DNA of 35,939 nucleotides, taken from assembly GCA_036159995.1 (NCBI GenBank), contig JAYYEI010000032.1, positions 1 through 35,939 on the forward strand. The letters are read 5' to 3'. The translations under genes and the position numbers were made by a program. This document shows positions 14,863-22,365 of the stretch, in pieces (the first letter of the stretch is position 1; the number at the start of each line of letters is the position of its first letter). Below the pieces are notes generated by a model that saw nothing but the letters and a program-made list of their open reading frames with translations, was not told the origin of the DNA and did no database searches. Origin of the DNA: UBA8752 sp036159995. Lineage in GTDB: Bacteria > Bacteroidota > Bacteroidia > Flavobacteriales_D > Sanyastnellaceae.

Positions 14863-15597
14863 TCAGCTGTTGCTGTCCTTCACGGCCAAAGCGTAAATCA
14901 CCAGACCGAAGCCGATCTTGTTGATGGCGTCACCGATGTTGTAGACGACGTCCATGTCCATGGCGCCGTTCAGGAACTCGTACCATTGGCCCTCACCCGT
15001 GCCGACCATGTAGCCGAGCGGGTAGATGGCCCAACCAACGAGCACGAAGCGGCCCAGCCACTTGTTGGCCTCAGCCACAGCGCCACCGGCGCTGTCGGCC
15101 AGCTGCTTCACCTCACCGGAGAAGACGAGGTACACGATGTAGAAGTAGGCAAGACCGGAGAAGAGACCCCAGAGCCATGCCTGATCGCGGTACACGGCTT
15201 CACCGAAGTAACCCGTGACGAGCATCACGACGGAAGCGAAGATGAGCTTCCACATCAGGCCCATGGTGCCACCGGCCTTTTTGGTGATGAGGTAGAACTC
15301 CACGCACATGAGCGGGACCGTCAGGGTCCAGTCCACGTAGCGGAAGAACGTCGGGCTGGTGCCCGTCTCGAGGTAGAATCCCCGCATGTAGTAGTAGTGG
15401 ACGAACGCGATGAACGTGATCAATCCACTCACGAGGAGAGAGGTACGCCACTTCTTGTCGACGTTCCACATCTCGAAGAAGAAGAAAACGGAGGCGGCCA
15501 TCATGGCCATGCAGCCCACGAAGAAGGTGAAGCTGGTTCCGGTAGTGAAATGCTCACTGCCGTGTCCGGCCGCAGCCAGAATCAAAGAAAGGTTCAT
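14863..15597 (-). CDS. Proteorhodopsin, light-driven proton pump
   Basis: 244 residues with seven membrane helices. Light absorbed by retinal drives proton export. Helix C has RYVDWTLTVPLMCVEFYLI: Asp89 (proton acceptor), Thr93 and Glu100 (proton donor) form the DTE motif of outward proton pumps, not the NDQ motif of sodium pumps. Met97 sits at the spectral tuning position (105 in the classic green proteorhodopsin), which is normally associated with green absorption. His67 matches the conserved His75 that pairs with the acceptor. Lys227 in GDAINKIGFG is the retinal Schiff-base lysine. The leader before the ATG is A/C-rich (ACCACACAACACA) and lacks a Shine-Dalgarno sequence. blh follows on the same strand, so the module is functionally complete except for carotenoid synthesis. 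Confidence 0.97.
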   Translation of the reverse strand: MNLSLILAAAGHGSEHFTTGTSFTFFVGCMAMMAASVFFFFEMWNVDKKWRTSLLVSGLITFIAFVHYYYMRGFYLETGTSPTFFRYVDWTLTVPLMCVEFYLITKKAGGTMGLMWKLIFASVVMLVTGYFGEAVYRDQAWLWGLFSGLAYFYIVYLVFSGEVKQLADSAGGAVAEANKWLGRFVLVGWAIYPLGYMVGTGEGQWYEFLNGAMDMDVVYNIGDAINKIGFGLVIYALAVKDSNS

Positions 15598-15611
15598 TGT
15601 GTTGTGTGGTT

Positions 15612-15625
15612 TTGAACGTGTTCAA
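15612..15625. promoter_or_regulatory. Inverted repeat just upstream of proteorhodopsin
   Basis: TTGAACgtGTTCAA is a perfect 6-bp inverted repeat with a 2-nt spacer, 15-28 nt upstream of the start codon. On the minus strand it overlaps the best -7 candidate (TACGTTGA). It could be an operator or the base of a leader hairpin. Confidence 0.45.
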
Positions 15626-15653
15626 CGTACACACCACAACCGAAGGAGTCCAC

Positions 15654-15665
15654 CCTTGTTCAAGG
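15654..15665. promoter_or_regulatory. Second inverted repeat upstream of proteorhodopsin
   Basis: CCTTGttCAAGG is a perfect 5-bp inverted repeat. It shares the heptamer TGTTCAA with the proximal repeat, 38 bp apart in direct orientation, so the two may be bound by one regulator. Confidence 0.35.
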
Positions 15666-15716
15666 AAATTGCAAAAAAAGTGAACGTGATATCCGTTTTG
15701 TGGGCGCAAAGCCCCG

Positions 15717-16355
15717 TCAATCAAGGCGTTGCAGGGCAGAAAAAATTTTATGCATAGGAAGCCCCATGACGGTGTAATAGCTCCCTTTTAGGGAATGAAT
15801 GGCACAAGCGCCGATCAAATCCTGGGCGCCATAGCCTCCAGCTTTGTCGAATGGATGGTGGTTTTCGATGTAATGAAGGGCGAATTTCGAGCTAAGGTGT
15901 TCAAAGGACACGTGTACGGTATCGTGGTCCGTATTGAGGGCGTCGGGTTGCCTTCCGTCCACCACACAGAACGCCGTCACGACTTGGTGGGTATTGCCGG
16001 ACAACTTCATGATCATGCCGAGTGCCTCGTCAGCCGAGCCGGGCTTCTCCAGCGTCTCTCCGTCGAGTTGGACCACCGTGTCGCTCGTGATGAGGATCTC
16101 GTCGGGAGCCAGGGTGTCGAGGGCGGCCCGGGCCTTGAGTTCACTGAGGAACCGAGGAATCTCGGGTCCGGAGAGGGTGTCCGGGTAGACCTCGTCGACG
16201 CCGATGGGCCGCACGTCGAAGGGGATGCCCAGCATCGACAGCAGTTGCTTGCGCCGAGGAGAGGCGCTGGCTAGGACGAGTCGGCGTCCGTTGAGCCCGG
16301 GAAGCAGGGGCAGGGCGGAGGGGGAGTCGGGGACAATGTGCATGGGGTCGTGCAT
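15717..16355 (-). CDS. maf: Maf-like nucleoside triphosphate pyrophosphatase
   Basis: 212 residues. Maf/YhdE-family enzymes hydrolyse non-canonical or pyrimidine nucleoside triphosphates (dTTP/UTP type) and were first described as septum inhibitors. Motifs present: LVLASASPRRKQLL (about 26-39), the acidic ITSDTVVQLDGETLEKP, LSGNTHQVVTAFCVVDG and FDKAGGYGAQDLIGA. The family usually starts shortly before the ASASPRR motif, so the N-terminal ~20 residues are an unusual extension; an internal ATG at 16343 is an alternative start. A TTGTTTTG box lies 8 nt upstream of ATG 16355. The gene is divergent from guaA across 89 bp and lies 119 bp upstream of proteorhodopsin on the same strand. Confidence 0.9.
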   Translation of the reverse strand: MHDPMHIVPDSPSALPLLPGLNGRRLVLASASPRRKQLLSMLGIPFDVRPIGVDEVYPDTLSGPEIPRFLSELKARAALDTLAPDEILITSDTVVQLDGETLEKPGSADEALGMIMKLSGNTHQVVTAFCVVDGRQPDALNTDHDTVHVSFEHLSSKFALHYIENHHPFDKAGGYGAQDLIGACAIHSLKGSYYTVMGLPMHKIFSALQRLD

Positions 16356-16396
16356 CGGTGGTGCAAAACAACACCTTCCCGGCGCATGCGTTCACC

Positions 16397-16426
16397 TTGG
16401 GGGGCAGACGATGCCGCGTAATTTTG
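16397..16426 (+). promoter_or_regulatory. Strong sigma-A promoter of guaA
   Basis: TTG at 16397-16399, a 19-nt spacer and TAATTTTG at 16419-16426 give a full match to the Bacteroidota promoter (TTG-N19-TAnnTTTG). The -7 box ends 18 nt before the guaA ATG, so this transcript has a short leader, unlike the leaderless-type genes of the window. Confidence 0.75.
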
Positions 16427-16444
16427 GCCGCTCACCGAGCACAC

Positions 16445-18007
16445 ATGGACAGCATCCTCATTCTCGATTTCGGTTCCCAGTACACGCAGCTCATCGCGCG
16501 CAGGGTCAGGGAGTTGAATACGTTCGCTGAAATCAAGCCGTGGAACGGCGACTGGCGTTCCCTGCTCGAGACAACTCCGGAGGACGATCCGCAGGGCCGG
16601 AATTGGAAGGGCGTCATTCTCTCCGGCAGCCCCCACAGCGTGCGAGAGGCCGATGCGCCTTCCCCCGACTTGGACGGGGTCCGCGCCAAATGGCCTCTGC
16701 TCGGCGTGTGCTTCGGCGCGCAATGGTTGGCCCAGACTGGCGGCGGCAGCGTCGAAGCCAGCGACAGCCGCGAATACGGCCGCGCCCATTTGAACGAGAT
16801 CGACACCACCGACCGGCTCTTCGCCGGCATGACCGCCGGCAAGGCGGTGTGGATGAGCCACGGCGACACCATCCAGAGCGCAGGCGACCGCACCCGCATC
16901 ACCTGCAGCACGGAGGACGTGAAGTTTGCCGGCTTCGCCTTCGAGGACGAGCCCACCTGGGGCATCCAATTCCACCCGGAGGTGTACCACAGCGAGGAGG
17001 GGCTGACCCTGCTCCGCAACTTTGTCCACGACATCTGCGGATGCTCCGCCGATTGGACGCCGGCCCACTTCGTCGACACGACCGTGGCCGAGCTCAAGGA
17101 AAAACTGGGCGATGACCGGGTCGTCCTCGGCCTGAGTGGCGGGGTCGACTCGAGCGTGGCGGCGATGTTGCTGCACCGGGCCATCGGCGACCGGCTCCAC
17201 TGCATTTTCGTCGACAACGGCCTCCTCCGCAAGAATGAATTCGACGAGGTGCTCGAGGGCTATGAAGGCATGGGGCTCAACGTGAAGGGCGTCCGCGCCG
17301 CGGACCGGTTCTACGCCGCCCTGGCCGGGGTCTCCGATCCAGAAGGCAAGCGCAAGGCCATCGGCGCCACCTTCATCGATGTCTTCGACCACGAGAGCGG
17401 ACTCCTCGAGGGCGTCAAGTGGCTCGGGCAGGGTACCATTTACCCGGACGTCATCGAAAGCGTCTCCGCCACCGGCGGGCCGAGCGCCACCATCAAGAGC
17501 CACCACAACGTCGGCGGGCTCCCCGACTACATGAAGCTTTCCGTTGTGGAGCCCCTCCGCATGCTCTTCAAGGATGAGGTGCGCCGCGTGGGCCGCGAGA
17601 TGGGCCTCGATGCGAAGCTGCTCGGCCGGCATCCCTTCCCGGGGCCGGGCCTCGGCATCCGCATCCTCGGTGAGGTCAACGCCGACAACGTCCGGCTCCT
17701 GCAGGACGCCGACCGCATCTGGATCGACAAGCTCCGCGAGCATGGCCACTATGACAGGGTCTGGCAGGCCGGCACCATCCTGCTGCCCGTCCAGAGTGTC
17801 GGGGTCATGGGCGACGAGCGGACCTACGAGCAGGCCGTGGCCCTGCGGGCGGTGAGCTCGACCGACGGCATGACCGCCGACTGGGTCGACTTCCCCCATG
17901 CCTTCTTGGCCGAGGTCTCCAACGCCATCATCAACAAGGTCCGCGGCATCAACCGCGTGGTCTACGACATTTCCTCCAAGCCCCCCGCCACCATCGAATG
18001 GGAGTGA
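16445..18007 (+). CDS. guaA: GMP synthase (glutamine-hydrolysing)
   Basis: 520 residues, close to the usual ~525. It converts XMP, ATP and glutamine to GMP, the last step of guanine nucleotide synthesis. The N-terminal class I glutamine amidotransferase has LILDFGSQYTQLIARR, the nucleophile in GVCFGAQWLA (Cys89) and His177/Glu179 in IQFHPEVYHSEEG. The ATP pyrophosphatase P-loop is GLSGGVDSSVAA (229-240). The C-terminal dimerisation/XMP-binding domain has GRHPFPGPGLGIRILGE and ends YDISSKPPATIEWE. The start at 16445 gives the family N-terminus MDSILILDFG; in-frame codons upstream are rejected because they run into the promoter. It overlaps the next gene by 10 nt. Confidence 0.97.
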   Translation: MDSILILDFGSQYTQLIARRVRELNTFAEIKPWNGDWRSLLETTPEDDPQGRNWKGVILSGSPHSVREADAPSPDLDGVRAKWPLLGVCFGAQWLAQTGGGSVEASDSREYGRAHLNEIDTTDRLFAGMTAGKAVWMSHGDTIQSAGDRTRITCSTEDVKFAGFAFEDEPTWGIQFHPEVYHSEEGLTLLRNFVHDICGCSADWTPAHFVDTTVAELKEKLGDDRVVLGLSGGVDSSVAAMLLHRAIGDRLHCIFVDNGLLRKNEFDEVLEGYEGMGLNVKGVRAADRFYAALAGVSDPEGKRKAIGATFIDVFDHESGLLEGVKWLGQGTIYPDVIESVSATGGPSATIKSHHNVGGLPDYMKLSVVEPLRMLFKDEVRRVGREMGLDAKLLGRHPFPGPGLGIRILGEVNADNVRLLQDADRIWIDKLREHGHYDRVWQAGTILLPVQSVGVMGDERTYEQAVALRAVSSTDGMTADWVDFPHAFLAEVSNAIINKVRGINRVVYDISSKPPATIEWE

Positions 18008-19521
18008 TCCGAGTGTGTCTCCGCGGGGCGTTCTGCCTCCTGGGCCTCTGGTCGGCCCTCGCCTGGGCCCAGCCCGGGGAGCGCACCCACACCGTGGAGC
18101 GCAAGGAGACCGCCTACAGCATCGCCCAACGCTACGGGGTCGACCTCAATCGCCTCTTCGAGCTGAACCGGTGGGCGGAAGGCGGCATCCGCAAGGGGGA
18201 TGTGCTGCGAATTCCCGGCGCCCTGCCGGCCGCGACGCCCGATGCTCCGGCCGTGGACCCTGTCGTTCCCGTGGAGGTGGATTCGCTGCCCTCCGCACAG
18301 GACAAGGATTCGGAGGAGTTGTCCCTTGACACCGCCCTCCCGGAGATGCCGAGGGCGCGCCCTGTTCCCCCGCACTGGCCGGGCGACACCGTCCGGGTGG
18401 CGGTTCTTTTGCCGTTCTCGGCAGGCCAGGACAGTCTGGGCCGTCAGGCGGAGCGTCTGCGGGACATCGCGCTGGATTGCGCCTCCGGCATCCGCCTCGC
18501 CTTGGATACAGGCCGGTGGCTCGGCACCCATGTAGAGGTGCGGTTCCTCGATTCCGGATTGGACACGGCGGGGGTCATGCTGAGCGCTCCTGAGGATCTC
18601 GCCTTTGATGGCGGCCCGGTGGACGTGGTGGTGGGGCCCCTCCGGCGCCCGGCTCTGCAGACGGTACGCACGTGGCCCGGTGTTTCCGAGGCGGTCCACC
18701 TGGTCCTGACCGACCTCGGGGTCCCGCTCGTGGTGGACGCGCCGGGCGTGCTCTATCCCTTCTCGCAGGAGGTCAGCACCATAGCCCTCCTGGCGGAGCA
18801 CGTGGCCCGGCATCACGCCGGTGAGCGCGTCATGATGCTCGCCACAGGGGACATCCGCAACCTCGAGGCAGAAGACGCCTTCCGCAAAGGTTGGGCGCAA
18901 GCTGACGTGGACAGCTTGACCACCTTCGTGGAGGTCGAGGTGACCTCGCGCGGTCTCGGGTCCCTGCGAGATTCCCTGAGCGATGTCCGGCGAAACGTCC
19001 TGATTGCTCCGGGAGGCAAGGCCAGTCGCTCCTTCGCCGGGGTGCTCCAGACCGAAATCCAGCTCGGGGACACCATGGACTTCCGGCTCTATGCCGACGG
19101 CAGCTGGCGGGACTTCGAGTTCCTCGATCCGGGCCTCCTTGATCGCGTGGCCATGACCGTCGTCGATGGCACGGGAAGCCGGGCCGATTCCCTGTCGGGC
19201 CGCATGGCCAACGATTCCCTTCATGTCGAACGCTCCCGACGGTTGTCCGTCCTGCGCGGGGGTCCCGTCGGCCGCTACGGCTGGTTGTCGCACGACCTGG
19301 TTCGGAATGCCCTGCTTTGGACGGCAGGCCATGGCCGGGACTGGCCTCAGCGTCTGGCGGCCGGAGCCTCCCTGGTGGCCCCCACACGGGACGAGGCCGG
19401 GGGACTGTATCGCTTCGATTGGACGGCGCCGCACGGCCCGGGCTCCGGACTGGTGAATGGGGCGTCCCGCCTGCTTCGGCTCGAAGGGTTGAAATGGATT
19501 GAACTCGACGGCCATGAATGA
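17998..19521 (+). CDS. LysM-domain protein with periplasmic-binding-protein-like domain
   Basis: 507 residues. A signal peptide (MGVIRVCLRGAFCLLGLWSA, cleaved near 24) is followed by a LysM peptidoglycan-binding domain (about 30-74: HTVERKETAYSIAQRYGV, NRLFELNRWAEGGIRKGDVL). A Pro/Asp-rich linker leads to a class I periplasmic-binding-protein-like fold (about 130-450: VRVAVLLPFSAGQDSLGRQA, DVVVGPLRRPALQTV). This LysM-plus-ligand-binding arrangement is common in Bacteroidota and may tether a sensor or cell-wall-associated binding protein in the periplasm. The ligand is unknown. The ATG lies inside the end of guaA, and the stop overlaps the hemF start by 8 nt, so translation of all three genes is likely coupled. 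Confidence 0.86.
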   Translation: MGVIRVCLRGAFCLLGLWSALAWAQPGERTHTVERKETAYSIAQRYGVDLNRLFELNRWAEGGIRKGDVLRIPGALPAATPDAPAVDPVVPVEVDSLPSAQDKDSEELSLDTALPEMPRARPVPPHWPGDTVRVAVLLPFSAGQDSLGRQAERLRDIALDCASGIRLALDTGRWLGTHVEVRFLDSGLDTAGVMLSAPEDLAFDGGPVDVVVGPLRRPALQTVRTWPGVSEAVHLVLTDLGVPLVVDAPGVLYPFSQEVSTIALLAEHVARHHAGERVMMLATGDIRNLEAEDAFRKGWAQADVDSLTTFVEVEVTSRGLGSLRDSLSDVRRNVLIAPGGKASRSFAGVLQTEIQLGDTMDFRLYADGSWRDFEFLDPGLLDRVAMTVVDGTGSRADSLSGRMANDSLHVERSRRLSVLRGGPVGRYGWLSHDLVRNALLWTAGHGRDWPQRLAAGASLVAPTRDEAGGLYRFDWTAPHGPGSGLVNGASRLLRLEGLKWIELDGHE

Positions 19522-20431
19522 TGCCTTTCTGACCCGGGTGCAGACAGCCTATCGGCAGGTCCAGGACGAGCAGGTGGCCGCCTTGGAGGCCTTCGACGGG
19601 CGTCTGGACAAGGTGTGGGACACGTGGGACCGACCGGAAGGGGGCGGGGGAGACACCCGAATTCTCCAGAATGGGCGCGTCATCGAAAAGGGCGGGCTCA
19701 ATTTCTCTGCCGTGCAGGGCGCCGTGAGCCCGGGGTTGAAGCAGCAGATGAAGACGGAGGCCGGGCAGTTCGCCGCAACGGGGGTGAGCAGTGTGCTCCA
19801 CCCGCACAATCCGCACGTGCCCATCATCCACATGAACGTCCGCTACTTCTCTCTCGACGACGGCACGTGGTGGTTCGGCGGGGGGATTGACCTCACACCG
19901 CACTACGTGGTGGCCGACGAGGCCCGGGCGTTCCACGCTGATCTGAAGGCCGTCTGTGACCGGCATACGGTGGCGGATTACCCGGAATTCAAGGCGTGGG
20001 CAGACCGGTATTTCTATAGCCCCCACCGCAGCGAGTCCCGGGGGGTCGGCGGCGTCTTCTTCGACTACATCGGCCGCGACGGGGACGTGGACCGCGAGGA
20101 AGCCCTGGCCTTCTGTGTGGACCTCGCCAGCCAATACGCCGCCATCTACCGCCGGCGGGCCGAGGCCTTCGTGGACCATCCCGTGACGGAGGACGAGCGC
20201 CGGTGGCAGGGGCTCCGCCGGGGCCGCTACGTCGAGTTCAACCTGGTCCACGACCGCGGCACCCGGTTCGGTCTGGTGTCCGGGGGCCGCACGGAAAGCA
20301 TCCTCATGAGCCTGCCCGCCCGCGCGGAGTGGGCCTATGACCACCAGCCTGATGAGGGCTCCCGAGAAGCGGAGACGCTGTCCATCTTGCGCCGTGGCGA
20401 GGCCGGAACGGATTGGTTGGGCCAGGCCTGA
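19514..20431 (+). CDS. hemF: Oxygen-dependent coproporphyrinogen III oxidase
   Basis: 305 residues. It oxidatively decarboxylates coproporphyrinogen III to protoporphyrinogen IX in haem synthesis, using molecular oxygen. Family signatures: GGLNFSAVQG, HPHNPHVPIIHMNVRYF, WFGGGIDLTPHY, DRYFYSPHRSESRGVGGVFF and RYVEFNLVHDRGTRFGL with SGGRTESILMSLP. I chose ATG 19514 over the upstream in-frame TTG at 19499. It overlaps the preceding LysM gene by 8 nt and is the last gene of the guaA operon. The use of HemF points to an aerobic lifestyle. Confidence 0.97.
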   Translation: MNDAFLTRVQTAYRQVQDEQVAALEAFDGRLDKVWDTWDRPEGGGGDTRILQNGRVIEKGGLNFSAVQGAVSPGLKQQMKTEAGQFAATGVSSVLHPHNPHVPIIHMNVRYFSLDDGTWWFGGGIDLTPHYVVADEARAFHADLKAVCDRHTVADYPEFKAWADRYFYSPHRSESRGVGGVFFDYIGRDGDVDREEALAFCVDLASQYAAIYRRRAEAFVDHPVTEDERRWQGLRRGRYVEFNLVHDRGTRFGLVSGGRTESILMSLPARAEWAYDHQPDEGSREAETLSILRRGEAGTDWLGQA

Positions 20432-20446
20432 GCCCGTCTGCCCGGA

Positions 20447-21055
20447 TCAGGGAATCCCGATGTATTTGTGGGTTTGCAGGCTGATGCGCCATCCCGGGCG
20501 TGCCGCAATCCACGACAGGATCCAGAACGTCGCGTCGTCGCGCCGGTCCCACTCAGGCTGCAGAAACAGGCCGCAGTCCTCGCGGACGTGTTCGGCGTGC
20601 TCCGCAGCCCAGTCCATGTCGCTGCGGTGAAAGACCACCACCTTCAGCTCATCGGCCAAAGGGTAAACGTCCTCTCGGCAGGCCTTGAACTTCTTGGGGC
20701 TGAGCGTGACCCAGTCCCACGTGCCGGTCAGCGGGTGGGCGCCGCTGGTTTCGATGTGTGCCGTCAATCCGGCAGCCCGCAGGGCATCGGTCAGAGGGGC
20801 GAGGTTGTGCATGGCGGGCTCTCCGCCCGTCACCACCACCGTCTTCCGCCCGCTGTCCACGGCTGCCGCCACCAACTCCTCCACGCTTTGGCGGGGATGG
20901 GCGTCGGCGTCCCAGCTCTCCTTCACGTCGCACCAGACGCATCCCACATCACAGCCCCCAAGGCGGATGAACCAGCTTGGGGTGCCGGTGTGTGCGCCTT
21001 CCCCCTGCACCGTGGCGAAGGCCTCCATCACGGGGTAGGTGGTCGTGGCGGTCAT
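20447..21055 (-). CDS. queE: 7-carboxy-7-deazaguanine synthase (radical SAM)
   Basis: 202 residues. It converts 6-carboxytetrahydropterin to 7-carboxy-7-deazaguanine on the way to queuosine in tRNA. The N-terminus has VMEAFATVQGEGAHTGTPS, then the radical-SAM cluster motif CDVGCVWC (Cys35, Cys39, Cys42; Cx3Cx2C) and the VVTGGEPAMHNL glycine-rich SAM loop. The C-terminal QTHKYIGIP is typical of the family. The start codon overlaps the rimO stop by 4 nt (ATGA), showing translational coupling. It is convergent with hemF, 15 nt apart, with no obvious terminator between. Confidence 0.94.
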   Translation of the reverse strand: MTATTTYPVMEAFATVQGEGAHTGTPSWFIRLGGCDVGCVWCDVKESWDADAHPRQSVEELVAAAVDSGRKTVVVTGGEPAMHNLAPLTDALRAAGLTAHIETSGAHPLTGTWDWVTLSPKKFKACREDVYPLADELKVVVFHRSDMDWAAEHAEHVREDCGLFLQPEWDRRDDATFWILSWIAARPGWRISLQTHKYIGIP

Positions 21056-22365
21056 GCCAGGCGGCCGAAGAGGTCGAATTCGGTGGCGGACTCAATGGTC
21101 ACGTCCGCAAAGTCGCCAAGCCGGACGTAGGTGTCGTCTCCGCCCTCCACACGGACTTCGCAGTCCACATCGGGGCTGTCGAACTGCGTGCGACCGACGA
21201 AGATGCCGGCATCGTTCCGGTCGAACAGAACCTTGAAGGTCTTGCCCACCTTGGCCGCATTGAGCTCGGCACTGATGCCCGCCTGAAGGCCCATCACGTC
21301 CTCTACGCGTTGGCGCTTGACCTCCTCCGGGACGTCGTCCTCCATCGTGTAGGCGTGGGTGTCTTCCTCGTGACTGTACGTGAAGCAGCCGAGGCGGTCG
21401 AAGCGGCTCTCCGCCACCCAGTCCATCATCTCCTTGTGGTCGTCCTCGGACTCGCCCGGGAAGCCGCAGATGAGCGTGGTCCGGATGGCGATGTCCGGCA
21501 CGCGGGAACGGATGTCGGCGAGGAGTTTGGCGGTCTTCTCGCGGGTGATGCCGCGCCGCATGTTCTTCAGGACCTGGTCGGCCCCGTGCTGCAGCGGCAT
21601 GTCGAGGTAGTGGCAGACGTTGTCCCGCTCTGCCATCACGTCAAGGACGTCCATGGGGAAGCCGCTGGGGAAGGCGTAATGCAGGCGGATCCACTCGATG
21701 CCGTCGACCTCGCTGAGGCGGCGCACCAGCTCGGCGAGCCTGCGCTCCTTGTACAGGTCGAGCCCGTAGTAGGTCAGGTCCTGCGCGATGAGAATGAGCT
21801 CCTTCACGCCTTGCTCGACCAGACCCTCGGCCTGCTTGACGAGGTCCTCGATGGGGGTGGAGCGGTGCTTGCCGCGCATCAGGGGGATGGCGCAGAAGGC
21901 GCAGGGCCGGTCGCATCCCTCGGCAATCTTGAGGTAGGCGTAGTGCTGGGGGGTGGTCAGCAGCCGTTCGCCCACGAGTTCCTTCCGGTAATCCGCGTTG
22001 AGGGTCTTCAGCAGCTTGGGCAGTTCGCGTGTGCCGAAGTAGGCATCGACCTCGGGGATCTCCTCGGAGAGCTCGTCGCGGTAGCGCTCGCTCAGGCAGC
22101 CCGTCACGTAGACGCGCTCCACCCGGCCATCCTGCTTGGCGTCGGCGAACTGCAGGATCGTGTCGATGCTCTGTTGCTTGGCGCTCTCGATGAAGCCGCA
22201 GGTGTTGATGATGACCACCGGGGCCGCCTCTACGGGCGTGTCGTGGGTCACGTCGAAATCGTTGGCCCGGAGCTGGTTCATCAGAACCTCCGAGTCGAAG
22301 GTGTTCTTGGCGCAGCCGAGGGTGACCACGTGGGCGCGGCGGCGGGAAGCGGTGCGGGCCCTCAT
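21052..22365 (-). CDS. rimO: Ribosomal protein S12 methylthiotransferase
   Basis: 437 residues. It methylthiolates an Asp of ribosomal protein S12. The N-terminal MTTase domain has TLGCAKNTFDSE (Cys18), INTCGFIESAKQQSID (Cys56) and VTGCLSERYRDEL (Cys90), which bind the auxiliary cluster. The radical-SAM motif is CDRPCAFC (Cys151, Cys155, Cys158), followed by IPLMRGKHRSTPIEDL. The C-terminal TRAM domain is about 375-437. SAKQQSIDTI and MRGKHRS separate RimO from MiaB. It overlaps ftsY by 4 nt upstream and queE by 4 nt downstream. Confidence 0.96.
   Translation of the reverse strand: MRARTASRRRAHVVTLGCAKNTFDSEVLMNQLRANDFDVTHDTPVEAAPVVIINTCGFIESAKQQSIDTILQFADAKQDGRVERVYVTGCLSERYRDELSEEIPEVDAYFGTRELPKLLKTLNADYRKELVGERLLTTPQHYAYLKIAEGCDRPCAFCAIPLMRGKHRSTPIEDLVKQAEGLVEQGVKELILIAQDLTYYGLDLYKERRLAELVRRLSEVDGIEWIRLHYAFPSGFPMDVLDVMAERDNVCHYLDMPLQHGADQVLKNMRRGITREKTAKLLADIRSRVPDIAIRTTLICGFPGESEDDHKEMMDWVAESRFDRLGCFTYSHEEDTHAYTMEDDVPEEVKRQRVEDVMGLQAGISAELNAAKVGKTFKVLFDRNDAGIFVGRTQFDSPDVDCEVRVEGGDDTYVRLGDFADVTIESATEFDLFGRLA

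Noticed and set aside
14863..15597. Sodium- or chloride-pumping rhodopsin
   Set aside because: The helix C motif is Asp/Thr/Glu; the NDQ (sodium) and NTQ (chloride) motifs are absent.
16271..20344. Long minus-strand frames opposite guaA, the LysM gene and hemF
   Set aside because: The plus-strand genes are certain from conserved motifs; the antisense products lack any family feature and follow the codon structure of the sense genes.
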